Assembly (NCBI GenBank): GCA_911810475.1
Contig: OU461276.1
Coordinates: forward strand, 2,853,501-2,917,500
Reading direction: 5' to 3'
DNA from: Candidatus Celerinatantimonas neptuna
GTDB taxonomy: Bacteria; Pseudomonadota; Gammaproteobacteria; Enterobacterales; Celerinatantimonadaceae
DNA length: 64,000 nt
Below, in pieces: positions 24,843 through 33,492 of this stretch (position 1 is the stretch's first letter; every line of letters starts with the position of its first letter). Made by a program: the position numbers and the translations under genes. The notes under the pieces were generated by a model. It searched no databases. It was not told the origin of the DNA and was given only the letters and a program-made list of their open reading frames with translations.

Positions 24843-26513
24843 TTAGTCTTTACTATCAGCTAATAGTTCTCTGGCATTGGCTAGAGCAATTTCGGTTACT
24901 TCGTTACCGGCAAGTAGCCGAGCCAGTTCTTCAATGCGTTGTTCGCCGGTGAGCGATTCCATGAGTGTTTCTGTATGTTGGCGTTGTTGTTTTTTGCTTA
25001 CTCGCAGTTGCTGGTGTCCATTGCCGGCGACCTGTGGCAAATGGGTCACACATAAGATTTGATTGGTTTGTCCCAGCTGGCGCAGCATATGGCCAACAAC
25101 CGCGGCGGTCGGGCCGCTAATACCGACATCTACTTCATCGAAAATCAGGGTAGGGACCCGGATATGTTCTGCACTGATGACCTGAATCGCCAGCCCAATA
25201 CGTGATAATTCCCCTCCCGAAACTACTTTGTTGATGGGTTGCAAAGGTTGTCCAGGGTTGGTGCTGACCAGTAATTCGGCTTTATCCCAACCACCTGGGG
25301 CCGGGTGGGCGGTGTCTTCGGTTATCTGTATCTGACAGCGGGCTTTTGGCATACTCAGTTGACGCATAGATTGTTCTAAGAGTTTACTGAGTTGTTTGGC
25401 CTGCCTTTGCCGTGCTTTACTTAATTTAGCAGCCTGTTGGCAGTAGGCCTGCCAGCTTTGCCCTATTTGTTCATCCATGCCGGCCAGCAGGGCATCATCA
25501 GCTGAAATCTGCCGGAGTTCATCGCTAAGTTCCTGATGTAGCTGCGGCAGTTGTTCTGGAAATGTCTGATGTTTTCGGGCCAAATCGAGACATTGGCTTA
25601 AACGCTCTTCCAGTTCGGTAAATTGTTGTGGGTCAACTTCGAGTTGGTCAGCTGTGTGGCTGAGTTGCAGCCCGGATTCTTCGACCTGAATGACGGCCTC
25701 TTGCAGCATGTCGAAAGTGTCTTGCAGTGCCGGTTCATATTCAATAAGATCTGCGAGTTTTCTGGTTGCATGTTGCAACATGGCCATGACGTTTACATCG
25801 TCATCCTGACAGAGCATTTGACTAAGCTGTTGGCAGGTCGTTAATAGTTCTGAACTGTTTGCCAGTCGTTTATGTTGTTGTTCAAGTTGCTGGTATTCAT
25901 CGGGTTGTAGATTGAACCTATCTAATTCGTCAACCTGGTATTCCAATAATTGCCGACGTGCTTGCAGTTCGTTTTGCTGACTGATCCGGCGTTCTTTTTC
26001 ATGGCGCAGGTTTTGCCATTGTTGATAGTCTGTGCTTACTTGTTTTTTTAGGTCCTGATGATGGCCGTATTCGTCGATGATGGCCAGTTGACGAACTGGC
26101 TTAAGAAGTTCAAGGTGTGCATGCTGACCGTGAATGCTGACTAAATGGCTCCCCAGTATCCGAAGCTGGCTAACTGGAACCGGCGTACTGTTAATATAAG
26201 CTTTAGAGCGGCCTTCATGGGTGATGACCCGGCGCAGAATGCATTCGTCATCGGTGTCGAGTTCATTGTCGTCCAGCCATTGCCTGGCCGCCAGGTTGTT
26301 GCGGATATCAAAGCGGGCCGATATGTCGGCTTTTTCTTCGCCGGGGCGGACCATGGCTGATTCTGCCCGCTCTCCCAGACATAACCCTAATGCATCGATG
26401 GCAATTGATTTTCCGGCACCTGTTTCACCCGTGATGGTGGTGAGCCCGCTGTTCATATCAAGCTCTAGAAATCGAACGATTGCAAAATTCTGAATGGTGA
26501 GCTGGGTTAACAT
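24843..26513 (-). CDS. recN: DNA repair ATPase RecN
   Basis: 556 residues from ATG 26513 (MLTQLTIQNFAIV). An SMC-like protein: Walker A GETGAGKS at 29-36, long coiled-coil arms rich in Gln and Leu (about 150-370), then signature NKVVSGGELSRIGLAI and Walker B LIFDEVDVGISGPTAA. RecN tethers DNA ends in double-strand break repair. Its promoter carries a LexA box, so it is an SOS gene. Downstream of nadK in the same direction, but with its own promoter. Confidence 0.96.
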   Translation of the reverse strand: MLTQLTIQNFAIVRFLELDMNSGLTTITGETGAGKSIAIDALGLCLGERAESAMVRPGEEKADISARFDIRNNLAARQWLDDNELDTDDECILRRVITHEGRSKAYINSTPVPVSQLRILGSHLVSIHGQHAHLELLKPVRQLAIIDEYGHHQDLKKQVSTDYQQWQNLRHEKERRISQQNELQARRQLLEYQVDELDRFNLQPDEYQQLEQQHKRLANSSELLTTCQQLSQMLCQDDDVNVMAMLQHATRKLADLIEYEPALQDTFDMLQEAVIQVEESGLQLSHTADQLEVDPQQFTELEERLSQCLDLARKHQTFPEQLPQLHQELSDELRQISADDALLAGMDEQIGQSWQAYCQQAAKLSKARQRQAKQLSKLLEQSMRQLSMPKARCQIQITEDTAHPAPGGWDKAELLVSTNPGQPLQPINKVVSGGELSRIGLAIQVISAEHIRVPTLIFDEVDVGISGPTAAVVGHMLRQLGQTNQILCVTHLPQVAGNGHQQLRVSKKQQRQHTETLMESLTGEQRIEELARLLAGNEVTEIALANARELLADSKD

Positions 26514-26537
26514 ATACACACCCCTTTGGCATCTGGA

Positions 26538-26575
26538 TATTGTATATATATACAGTTGTTTTTACTGTATGACAA
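26538..26575 (-). promoter_or_regulatory. recN promoter with LexA (SOS) box
   Basis: Read on the minus strand: -35 TTGTCA (26570-26575), 17 bases, -10 TATATA (26547-26552). The LexA-type palindrome AACTGTATATATATACAATA (26538-26557) covers the -10 and matches the consensus at nearly all positions, with ACAA in place of ACAG. Repressor binding here would block the polymerase. E. coli recN is similarly SOS-controlled. Confidence 0.85.
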
Positions 26576-26618
26576 GTTTTTACGTGGATTTTTTAACCAC
26601 TTTACATATCAGCTTTGA

Positions 26619-27500
26619 TTAGAACAGGCGGTTACCCCATCCGAGTTTTTTCCGGAGTACTTCAAAATATTGATAATTGGTTGGATGAATTAGTTGGAGC
26701 CGTTCAGGATGTTGACGAATCAGAATTTCATCGCCGGTAATAATATTGATGGGGATATGGCTGTCACAGCTGATGAGCATATCGGAGCGGTTTTGAGGTG
26801 CAACTTTAATACGTACTTCGGAGTTGCCGTTAAGTACGGTTGGCCGGGAACTCAGCGTATGGGGATACATAGGTACCATGGCAATGGCTTCAAGATCCGG
26901 GGTTAAAATGGGGCCACCACCTGAGAGTGAATAAGCCGTAGAGCCGGTTGGTGTGGCGAGAATAAGTCCATCGGCGCGCAGACCAATGACAAAATGGTCG
27001 TTGATATATACATCCAGCTCTAACATATGGGCTACTTTACCCTGATGCAGAACAATTTCATTCATTGCTTTGTAAACACCCAGGTGTTTGCCATCACGAA
27101 TGACCTGGGCTTCGAGTAAGAAGCGGTGCTCTGTGATAAATTCACCTTTTAATACGGCACTTAGAGGTGTTTTGAAGTTGTCAGGATGAAGGTCGGTGAG
27201 AAAGCCAAGATTCCCCCTGTTTACACCAATAACAGCGATATCATGACCGCAAAATTCGCGGGCTGCACCCAGCATATTTCCGTCACCGCCGACGACAATC
27301 GCTAAGTCGGCATGCTTGCCTATCTCACTCATGCTGGCAATTTCACTGTTACAGACCGGTAGTTGATTGGCGACTCTTTCTTCAACCAACAGGTGGTATC
27401 CCTGCTGATGAAGCCAGTAATGAAGCTGGTTTAGCGTTTGGCTCGCGCCAGCATGGTTGGGCTTTCCGATTAAACCAACGGTGTGAAATATTTTTTTCAT
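26619..27500 (-). CDS. nadK: NAD kinase
   Basis: 293 residues from ATG 27500 (MKKIFHTVGLIGKP); a TTG further upstream is less likely. The GGDG motif lies in AIVVGGDGNMLGAAR, and NRGNLGFLTDL and GLILATPTGSTAYSLSGGGP are hallmark segments of the kinase. It phosphorylates NAD+ to NADP+ with ATP in the cytoplasm. It is divergent from grpE, as in E. coli. Confidence 0.96.
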   Translation of the reverse strand: MKKIFHTVGLIGKPNHAGASQTLNQLHYWLHQQGYHLLVEERVANQLPVCNSEIASMSEIGKHADLAIVVGGDGNMLGAAREFCGHDIAVIGVNRGNLGFLTDLHPDNFKTPLSAVLKGEFITEHRFLLEAQVIRDGKHLGVYKAMNEIVLHQGKVAHMLELDVYINDHFVIGLRADGLILATPTGSTAYSLSGGGPILTPDLEAIAMVPMYPHTLSSRPTVLNGNSEVRIKVAPQNRSDMLISCDSHIPINIITGDEILIRQHPERLQLIHPTNYQYFEVLRKKLGWGNRLF

Positions 27501-27588
27501 GGTAAGTAAATAGATAGGCAATCTGTGGCGATTATAGCTTGCGATTCATGTATATGACTAGTGGTTCGGGTGATTTGTTTGAAGATGG

Positions 27589-27617
27589 GTTGAATCCTCG
27601 TAGATCATCCCCATAAT
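27589..27617 (+). promoter_or_regulatory. Sigma-32 heat-shock promoter of grpE
   Basis: -35-like GTTGAAT (27589-27595), a 13-base spacer, and CCCCATAAT (27609-27617). This matches the RpoH consensus CTTGAAA-N13-CCCCAT closely. It lies 42 bases before the grpE ATG. Confidence 0.85.
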
Positions 27618-27658
27618 AAGCGTCAAGGATTATTAAGCTAATTTTTTCGGAGTGGTGC

Positions 27659-28318
27659 ATGAGCGAGCAACCAAACAACCCAACTGAGCAACCAGTCGAA
27701 TCAGCTGAGACGGTTGAAGATGTGATTCAACAAGATGAGCAGCAAAATGATGCTGTTGATGCTGTTAAAGCAGAGGATGTGGCGGATACCAGTTCTGCTG
27801 AAGATGCCGGACAGGATGACGCTTTGACTCAGGCGAATGCCAAAATTGAACAATTACAGGCCCAGTTAGACAAGGCCAATGAACAGATCGAATCACAAAA
27901 AGATGGTGTGATTCGCGCTAAAGCTGAGGTTGATAATATCCGTCGTCGTAGTGCTCAGGATATTGATAAAGCCCATAAATTTGCTTTAGAAAAATTTGCC
28001 GGCGAGTTACTTCCAGTGATTGATAATCTGGAAAGAGCTTTAGGTGCTGCTGATGGTGAAAATGAGATCCTTAAACCAATGGTTGAGGGGGTCGAGCTGA
28101 CATTGCGTTCTTTCCTTAGTACGGTTGAAAAATTCGGTATTGTTGAAGTGAATCCGCAAGGCGACTCGTTTGATCCGGCTAAACATCAGGCGATGGGTAT
28201 GCAGGAAAGTGAAGAGGTGGATCCCAATACCGTGATCGCGGTCATGCAAAAAGGTTATGAATTAAACGGTCGATTGATTCGCCCGGCTATGGTTATGATT
28301 TCAAAAGCTAAAGCCTGA
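27659..28318 (+). CDS. grpE: Nucleotide exchange factor GrpE
   Basis: 219 residues. The first 60 are acidic and disordered (runs of Glu, Asp, Gln). A long coiled coil (60-120) follows, then [20 protein letters not shown] and the beta domain ending [22 protein letters not shown]. GrpE dimers release ADP from DnaK and act as thermosensors. The heat-shock promoter upstream and the matching one before dnaK show co-regulation although the genes are 5 kb apart. Confidence 0.97.
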   Translation: MSEQPNNPTEQPVESAETVEDVIQQDEQQNDAVDAVKAEDVADTSSAEDAGQDDALTQANAKIEQLQAQLDKANEQIESQKDGVIRAKAEVDNIRRRSAQDIDKAHKFALEKFAGELLPVIDNLERALGAADGENEILKPMVEGVELTLRSFLSTVEKFGIVEVNPQGDSFDPAKHQAMGMQESEEVDPNTVIAVMQKGYELNGRLIRPAMVMISKAKA

Positions 28319-28469
28319 ATATAAGCTTTGAGTGGGTATTTTGGAGTTTAGTTGTATCAGAACCTGAACCAACGTTATGGCTGACCTGTATATTGGGTGA
28401 CTGATGATACTTGGTTAAAGGTATGATGTTGAAAAGCGGCCTATGGCTGCTTTTTTTGATCAGAGATAA

Positions 28470-28566
28470 GGGCGTGTTGACGTTTGGCGATGGTTTTTGC
28501 AGCTTGCGCTGCGCCCAAAAAGCGTTTTATTTGAATAAAATTCAGCCACTCAATGTTAGTGTTGCT
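28470..28566 (+). repeat. Dispersed repeat with terminal inverted repeats, copy A
   Basis: About 97 bases beginning GGGCGTGTTGACGTTTGGCG and sharing ATGGTTTTTGCAGCT and AAAATTCA with the reverse complement of 54369-54454. Copy A has about 10 extra bases (around 28505-28514, GCGCTGCGCC) and a degraded right end. It lies after grpE in a 308-base gap. It looks like a small non-coding mobile element or REP-type sequence. Confidence 0.65.
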
Positions 28567-28626
28567 TCTTATTCTCTGTTGTGGTTATCCTTATTTTTTC
28601 ATTCTGAAAAAGCATGAGGTGGCATG

Positions 28627-29724
28627 ATGGCTAAGTTATTTACACCACTTAAATTGGGTGGACTGGAACTCAAAAACCGAATTGTTATAGCACCAATGTG
28701 TATGTATTCAGCTGAACATGGCAAGATGACTGACTGGCATATTCAGCATTTAGGAAATTTAGCCCAGTCGGCAGCAGGTATGTTAATTATCGAAGCAACT
28801 GCTGTAGAACCGCATGGTCGTATTAGTTACGCCGATGTAGGGTTATGGGATGATTTAACCGAGCAGGCGATGCACCGGGTCATTGAAAGTCTCCGCCTTT
28901 ATTCGGATATGCCATTGTTTGTTCAACTTGCTCATGCTGGCCGAAAAGGGTCCTGTGCGAAATCATGGGAAGGGGGAGAGCAGATTGCTCCTGAGGATGA
29001 TTTGGGCTGGCAGACTATCTCTTCTTCTGAAATGCCTTTCAGGGGGACAGATCATCCGCCAATTGCGATGACTCTGGCCGATATTGAAGCGATGAAGAGT
29101 GCTTTTATCAGCGCGGCATTACGGGCACAAAAACTTGATTTGAACGGTATCGAGATACATGCGGCTCATGGATATCTGCTTCATCAATTTTTATCGCCAC
29201 TCTCGAATTTGCGTGACGATGAATATGGCGGAACATTAGAGAATCGTATGCGGCTGACTTTAGAGGTATTTCGCGGTGTGCGTGATATATTCCCTAAAAA
29301 GAAACCGGTTGGAGTCCGTATTTCTGCAACAGACTGGGTAGACGGTGGATGGGATCTTCCATCGAGTATTGAGTTGGCTAAAGCATTGCAACAAAGCGGA
29401 TGTGATTTTATTCATGTTTCAAGTGGCGGCCTGAGCGAGAACCAGCAAATCCCTGTGGCTATCGGTTATCAGCAAAAATTTGCGGCAGCGATTAAGCAGC
29501 AGGTTGATATGCCGGTGATTACGGTGGGATTGATTCGAAGCCCTGAGCAAGCTGAGAGCCTGTTGCAAAGTGAACAGGCCGATGCAATTGCTCTGGCGCG
29601 AACAATTCTCTACGATCCAAGGTGGCCCTGGCATGCAGCCGCAGCTCTGGGGGAAAAAATATCAATTGCACCGCAATACAAACGATGTTCTCCTCATTTG
29701 GTTCAAAGTTTGTTTGAGGATTGA
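28627..29724 (+). CDS. NADH:flavin oxidoreductase, Old Yellow Enzyme family (YqjM-like)
   Basis: 365 residues from ATG 28627; GAGGTGG is too near ATG 28624 and well placed for this one. A TIM barrel with FMN: LKNRIVIAPMCMYSAEHGKMTDWHIQHLGN (the Cys and the following Tyr mark the YqjM class), FVQLAHAGRKG, HAAHGYLLHQFLSPLSNLRDDEYGG, and ITVGLI near the phosphate site. Such enzymes reduce activated C=C bonds with NADPH; the natural substrate is unknown and a role in electrophile stress is often suggested. Confidence 0.92.
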   Translation: MAKLFTPLKLGGLELKNRIVIAPMCMYSAEHGKMTDWHIQHLGNLAQSAAGMLIIEATAVEPHGRISYADVGLWDDLTEQAMHRVIESLRLYSDMPLFVQLAHAGRKGSCAKSWEGGEQIAPEDDLGWQTISSSEMPFRGTDHPPIAMTLADIEAMKSAFISAALRAQKLDLNGIEIHAAHGYLLHQFLSPLSNLRDDEYGGTLENRMRLTLEVFRGVRDIFPKKKPVGVRISATDWVDGGWDLPSSIELAKALQQSGCDFIHVSSGGLSENQQIPVAIGYQQKFAAAIKQQVDMPVITVGLIRSPEQAESLLQSEQADAIALARTILYDPRWPWHAAAALGEKISIAPQYKRCSPHLVQSLFED

Positions 29725-29809
29725 TTGTTCAGAGGCTGAGGATAACTTAGAAATTGCAAACAGGGTATTAACCATTTCAATTGAGTAAAAAATGCGCTAA
29801 TTTATACTT

Positions 29810-30097
29810 ATGCAGCAGATTGAAATGTTACCTATACAAAGCCCTTGTATTGGCGTGTGTCAATGTGATGAAAAGGGCTATTGTCGTGGATGTTTTCGTA
29901 CCCGCGAGGAACGTTTTCAGTGGACTAAATTATCTCCCCTCCAACAACGAAATGTCATACGTTTGGCTCATAATCGTAAAAAACGTTATTTACGGGCATT
30001 GCAACAGGCCAATCAACGTTCACAATCGCCTGCTTCTCAACAAGCTAATTTGCCGCTTGATTTTCCTGATCCACATCGGGAAGATCCAAGCAGTTGA
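29810..30097 (+). CDS. DUF1289 family small protein
   Basis: 95 residues. PCIGVCQCDEKGYCRGCFRTREE has four cysteines in the spacing of the DUF1289 family, which suggests a metal or iron-sulfur site. WTKLSPLQQRNVIRLAHNRKKR follows, and the end is Pro/Gln/Ser-rich. Function is unknown in the family; it lies between an oxidoreductase and a PHP phosphatase. Confidence 0.85.
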   Translation: MQQIEMLPIQSPCIGVCQCDEKGYCRGCFRTREERFQWTKLSPLQQRNVIRLAHNRKKRYLRALQQANQRSQSPASQQANLPLDFPDPHREDPSS

Positions 30098-30187
30098 GTT
30101 GTAAAATTCGTTTGGTAGTAGCAAGTGAAGTGATGCTCAAAAATGACCTGCCATTTTTTCTTGTTGTAATTTAAAGGATTGTAATTC

Positions 30188-30931
30188 ATGGAGATTCAAA
30201 CAGATACGCATACGCATACCATTAGCAGCGGCCATGCATATAGTACGCTTCAGGAGAATATTCAGGCTGCGCGATATGCCAGAATCCGTTTATTAGCGAT
30301 GACTGATCACGCATCGAGTATGCCTGGAGCACCTCATATATGGCATTTTGGTAATTTAAAAGTGGTTCCCCGGATTATTGACGGTGTGGGGGTATTGCGT
30401 GGGGTCGAAGCCAATATTTGTAATAGTTGTGGTGAGATTGATGTACCTGAGCCTATTCTCAGTCAACTTGATTTGGTGATTGGTAGTCTGCATGAGCCGG
30501 TTTTTCCGCCAAGTGATGCCAGTACGCATACTGAGGCGATGGTTAGTGCGATTCGCCGTGGGCAGATTGATGTCATAGGCCATGCTGGGAATCCTAATTT
30601 CCCGATCGATATTGATGCGATTGTTAAAGCGGCAGCTGAAAATCATGTGTTGGTCGAACTAAATAATTCTTCATTTATCAGTTCTCGTCGCGGGAGTGAA
30701 CCTAATTGCTTGGCGATTGCAGAAGCTGCCCGTGATTATGGTGCTTATATTACTCTGGGGAGTGATGCACATATTGCTTTTTCTATCGGGCGATTTAATG
30801 AATGCCTGAATGTGGTTAAAAAAGTTGATTTCCCGGTAGAGCGTCTGGTGAGTACGCATGCCGCGAAGCTGCTTGATTTCTTATCTGACCGGGGAAAATC
30901 AAATTTAGATGTCTATCAGTCGCTTCGTTAA
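30188..30931 (+). CDS. PHP-domain phosphatase, YcdX family
   Basis: 247 residues similar to E. coli YcdX along the whole length. The trinuclear metal site is built from DTHTHT (6-11), H15-Y18 (HAYS), MTDHA (about 41-45), GVEAN, GSLHEPVF, GHAGNPNFPID and SDAHIAF. Family members hydrolyse small phosphate esters in the cytoplasm using zinc; YcdX has been linked to swarming. AAAGGATTG precedes the ATG. Confidence 0.92.
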   Translation: MEIQTDTHTHTISSGHAYSTLQENIQAARYARIRLLAMTDHASSMPGAPHIWHFGNLKVVPRIIDGVGVLRGVEANICNSCGEIDVPEPILSQLDLVIGSLHEPVFPPSDASTHTEAMVSAIRRGQIDVIGHAGNPNFPIDIDAIVKAAAENHVLVELNNSSFISSRRGSEPNCLAIAEAARDYGAYITLGSDAHIAFSIGRFNECLNVVKKVDFPVERLVSTHAAKLLDFLSDRGKSNLDVYQSLR

Positions 30932-31180
30932 TTTGTGTCAAACAGCAGCAATCTTTATGGCTTCTGTTTTGATAGTGGGCGAATTGTTAAAAATTGTTTA
31001 TTTTTTGAGATACCAGTAAAATTTTTTGCTTCAAATCAAAGGTTTTTCTATTGGTTTTGTTCGGGTATGCTGGTTCGAACGGATGGTAAAAAGAAGCATT
31101 TAAGAGCAGGCATTTTGGCCTGGTTGCTTTGAGATATCATCAGGTCAATCGTTAATTATTTTTTTAATGATGGATGTTTT

Positions 31181-31807
31181 ATGAACGAGTTAGCACGAAT
31201 TTTTAATAATAACGAAGAATGGGCTGAAGCCATTAAACAAGAACAGCCTGATTTTTTTGAGCAGTTAGTTGATCAGCAAACGCCAGAGTATTTATGGATT
31301 GGGTGTTCCGATAGCCGTGTCCCGGCGAATCAGATTATGGGCCTGATGCCGGGTGAGGTGTTTGTTCACCGAAATATTGCCAATCTAGTCGTTCATACGG
31401 ATTTAAATTGTCTTTCAGTGATTCAATTTGCAGTTGAAGTCCTGAAAGTTAAACATATTCTGGTGACCGGGCATTATGGTTGCGGTGGGGTGAAAGCAGC
31501 GGTTGATGGGAGTGAATTAGGGCTCATCGATAACTGGTTACGCCATATTCGTGATGTGTATCGATTGTATCGCAATGAATTAGATGCTATCGACAATATG
31601 GAACACCGTTACGATAAACTGTGCGAACTGAATGTGATTGAACAGGTCGCTAATGTTTGCAACACAACGATTGTGCGTGAAGCCTGGAAGCGTGGCCAGA
31701 AATTAGCCGTGCATGGCTGTGTGTATTCGATTAAAGACGGTCTGTTAAAAGATCTGAATGTCACAATAAATGAGAAGTCTCCTGAGTTATCGACCAAGCT
31801 GAAATAG
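31181..31807 (+). CDS. can: Beta-class carbonic anhydrase
   Basis: 208 residues. Zinc ligands Cys42, Asp44, His98 and Cys101 lie in IGCSDSRVPAN and TGHYGCGGV at exactly the E. coli Can positions; Arg46 pairs with Asp44. It interconverts CO2 and bicarbonate, which supplies the carbamoyl-phosphate synthase encoded further on in the window. It stands alone with its own upstream region. Confidence 0.95.
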   Translation: MNELARIFNNNEEWAEAIKQEQPDFFEQLVDQQTPEYLWIGCSDSRVPANQIMGLMPGEVFVHRNIANLVVHTDLNCLSVIQFAVEVLKVKHILVTGHYGCGGVKAAVDGSELGLIDNWLRHIRDVYRLYRNELDAIDNMEHRYDKLCELNVIEQVANVCNTTIVREAWKRGQKLAVHGCVYSIKDGLLKDLNVTINEKSPELSTKLK

Positions 31808-32058
31808 CCTGTTTTTGAGTGATGTGTTTTTAAGGCATATTGATTGTGCAGTCTCATCACTCCTCAATCAATTGTTCTGGCTGTAGCTTGTTCGATAATT
31901 GTTCTTGTTCTTATCCCATATTTAAGTGAAACATATCCAATCTGAGCTGTGTATAAGAAAAATGAAAATTGAGGAACTAAAAACCTTTGCTGTGATCAGC
32001 TCTTCTGACCAAAGAAAAGGTGAACACAAAGGACAAGGGCATGGATAATTGAGAGTCA

Positions 32059-32816
32059 ATGTATGTAGATGATTTTTACACCTAGTTTAAACCCGCATGG
32101 GAAGCCCATTGATTTGAGCGTGGAAAAGGAAAGTGGTTTAAGCCTTGTCGACTTTCACTGGGTGAAGTCATGACTATCGTCATTGCCTTTCATCAATCGG
32201 GTTTTCGTGATTTTAAACGTTTCTACATCAAACGGGTGTGTCTGTACTGACTCGGGGCATTTCCTGATTGGGTCAGTTATACGGGAATGCTCAAACTGAT
32301 GCAGATAGTGCGAGTCCCCTTGTGTGCCCACCTGACCCAACGAAAAGCAAAACCAACAGGCATGGCCTATGTTGATTCTACCACCCACAAAGTCTATCGT
32401 AACTTACGTATTCCAAGGCACAAAGTGTTTGTAGATATAGCGATGCGAGGAAAAGGATACAGGGGTTGGTTATATGGCTTTAAACTCCATCTGCTCATGA
32501 TAGAGCACCAGTTCCTGAAATGGTTGATGGGCTTTTGGGTACGTTGTACGGCGACAAAGGATATATATCAAAATCGTTAGAAACAGAGCTAAACGAACGT
32601 GAGCTCAAATTCGTCACGGGTCAACGCAAAAATAGGCCCCCCAGGATCTAAAAACTCTGGGATAATCTCATGTTAAGAATCCGATTTATCATAGAAACCG
32701 TCTTTGAACAGTTGAAAAACATAGCTCAGATGGAACATTCACGACATCGTGGCTGTGTGACCTTTATGGTAGATCTAATCGCGGGTCTGATTGCTTATAC
32801 ATTCCAGGATAATTAA
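32059..32816 (+). pseudogene. Decayed IS982-family transposase
   Basis: Translation in one frame from ATG 32059 gives VDDFYT, then RLSLGEVMTIVIAFHQSGFRDFK, GMAYVDSTTHKVY, RIPRHKVF and GWLYGFKLHL, an IS982-type order. It is interrupted by stop codons (TAG after YT, TGA after AH, TGA after CLY). A deletion of about 20 codons follows HLLMIEH. The sequence resumes in another frame as PVPEMVDGLLGTLYGDKGYIS, then ETVFEQLKNIAQMEHSRHR and a final stop. No intact transposase or clear ends remain. Confidence 0.8.
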
Positions 32817-33421
32817 AGCCGGCCATTAAAATAACACGGTTTGAACAAGAGCAGGTTATTCAGAGATAGAGACCTGAAGTTGCCTTTTATCACGATTTCG
32901 ATCAAGGGATCCAACGGCAAAATTATAACAAGTTAAGGTTCTACGATAGTCTCCTATTGGAAAGGGTTGAGTAGAATTAATACCTGATTCTGCTTCAGTC
33001 CAGAGATAGGTTTTTTCTTGTATTGTCTATAACAATTCAAATAAACGAATAACGACCAAATAATGCATAATCCAGCCGTTTTGAGCGACTCATGGACGTG
33101 ATAAAACTGGAATCATTTTAATTAAAAGACGCTCAGCGTAAAACATGGCGAATCTTTGTTGAGTGTAGAAAGGAATATAGGAATCTTCCTAATAGAATGG
33201 ATGTAGAAACAATTTTTTATCGCTATTTTTGCCCAGAGTGAGTTGTTTAGCAAACAACGAATCATTTTGTCATAGCAAGGGGAGGGATTCGATTCTAAGC
33301 TTGCAGATTTGAAATTTGGTGGCTCTATTTCCTCTGAGTCTGGTTTTTAGCGTTTTTTTTAGCTTTTTTGCCTGCTTGAAAGCCCTTATTTCAACGGATT
33401 AAAAAATTTTTTAAATTTTCC
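32817..33421. other. Non-coding stretch between IS remnant and dnaK promoter
   Basis: About 600 bases, A+T-rich, with no frame that looks coding. The left part may be further IS debris. The right 120 bases hold T-rich runs (GTTTTTTTTAGCTTTTTTGCC near 33350) that could end transcription from the left. Confidence 0.45.
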
Positions 33422-33450
33422 CTTGAAAAGGAAAATCCGGGCCCCATCTT
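33422..33450 (+). promoter_or_regulatory. Sigma-32 heat-shock promoter of dnaKJ
   Basis: CTTGAAA (33422-33428), 13 bases, CCCCATCTT (33442-33450): an essentially perfect RpoH promoter, 43 bases before the dnaK ATG. The spacer length equals that of the grpE promoter. Confidence 0.93.
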
Positions 33451-33492
33451 AATTTGCAAAGTCAATTAGTACCGAATTTTGGAGACATCAAT

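Noticed and set aside
28411-28617. 68-codon frame after grpE
   Set aside because: It is formed by the dispersed repeat (copy A) and its flanks; no family resemblance and no ribosome site.
29781-30104. 107-codon frame overlapping the DUF1289 gene
   Set aside because: It runs in another register over a gene with a clear family signature and has no recognisable product.
32155-32388. 77-codon minus-strand frame
   Set aside because: Antisense to the decayed IS982 transposase.
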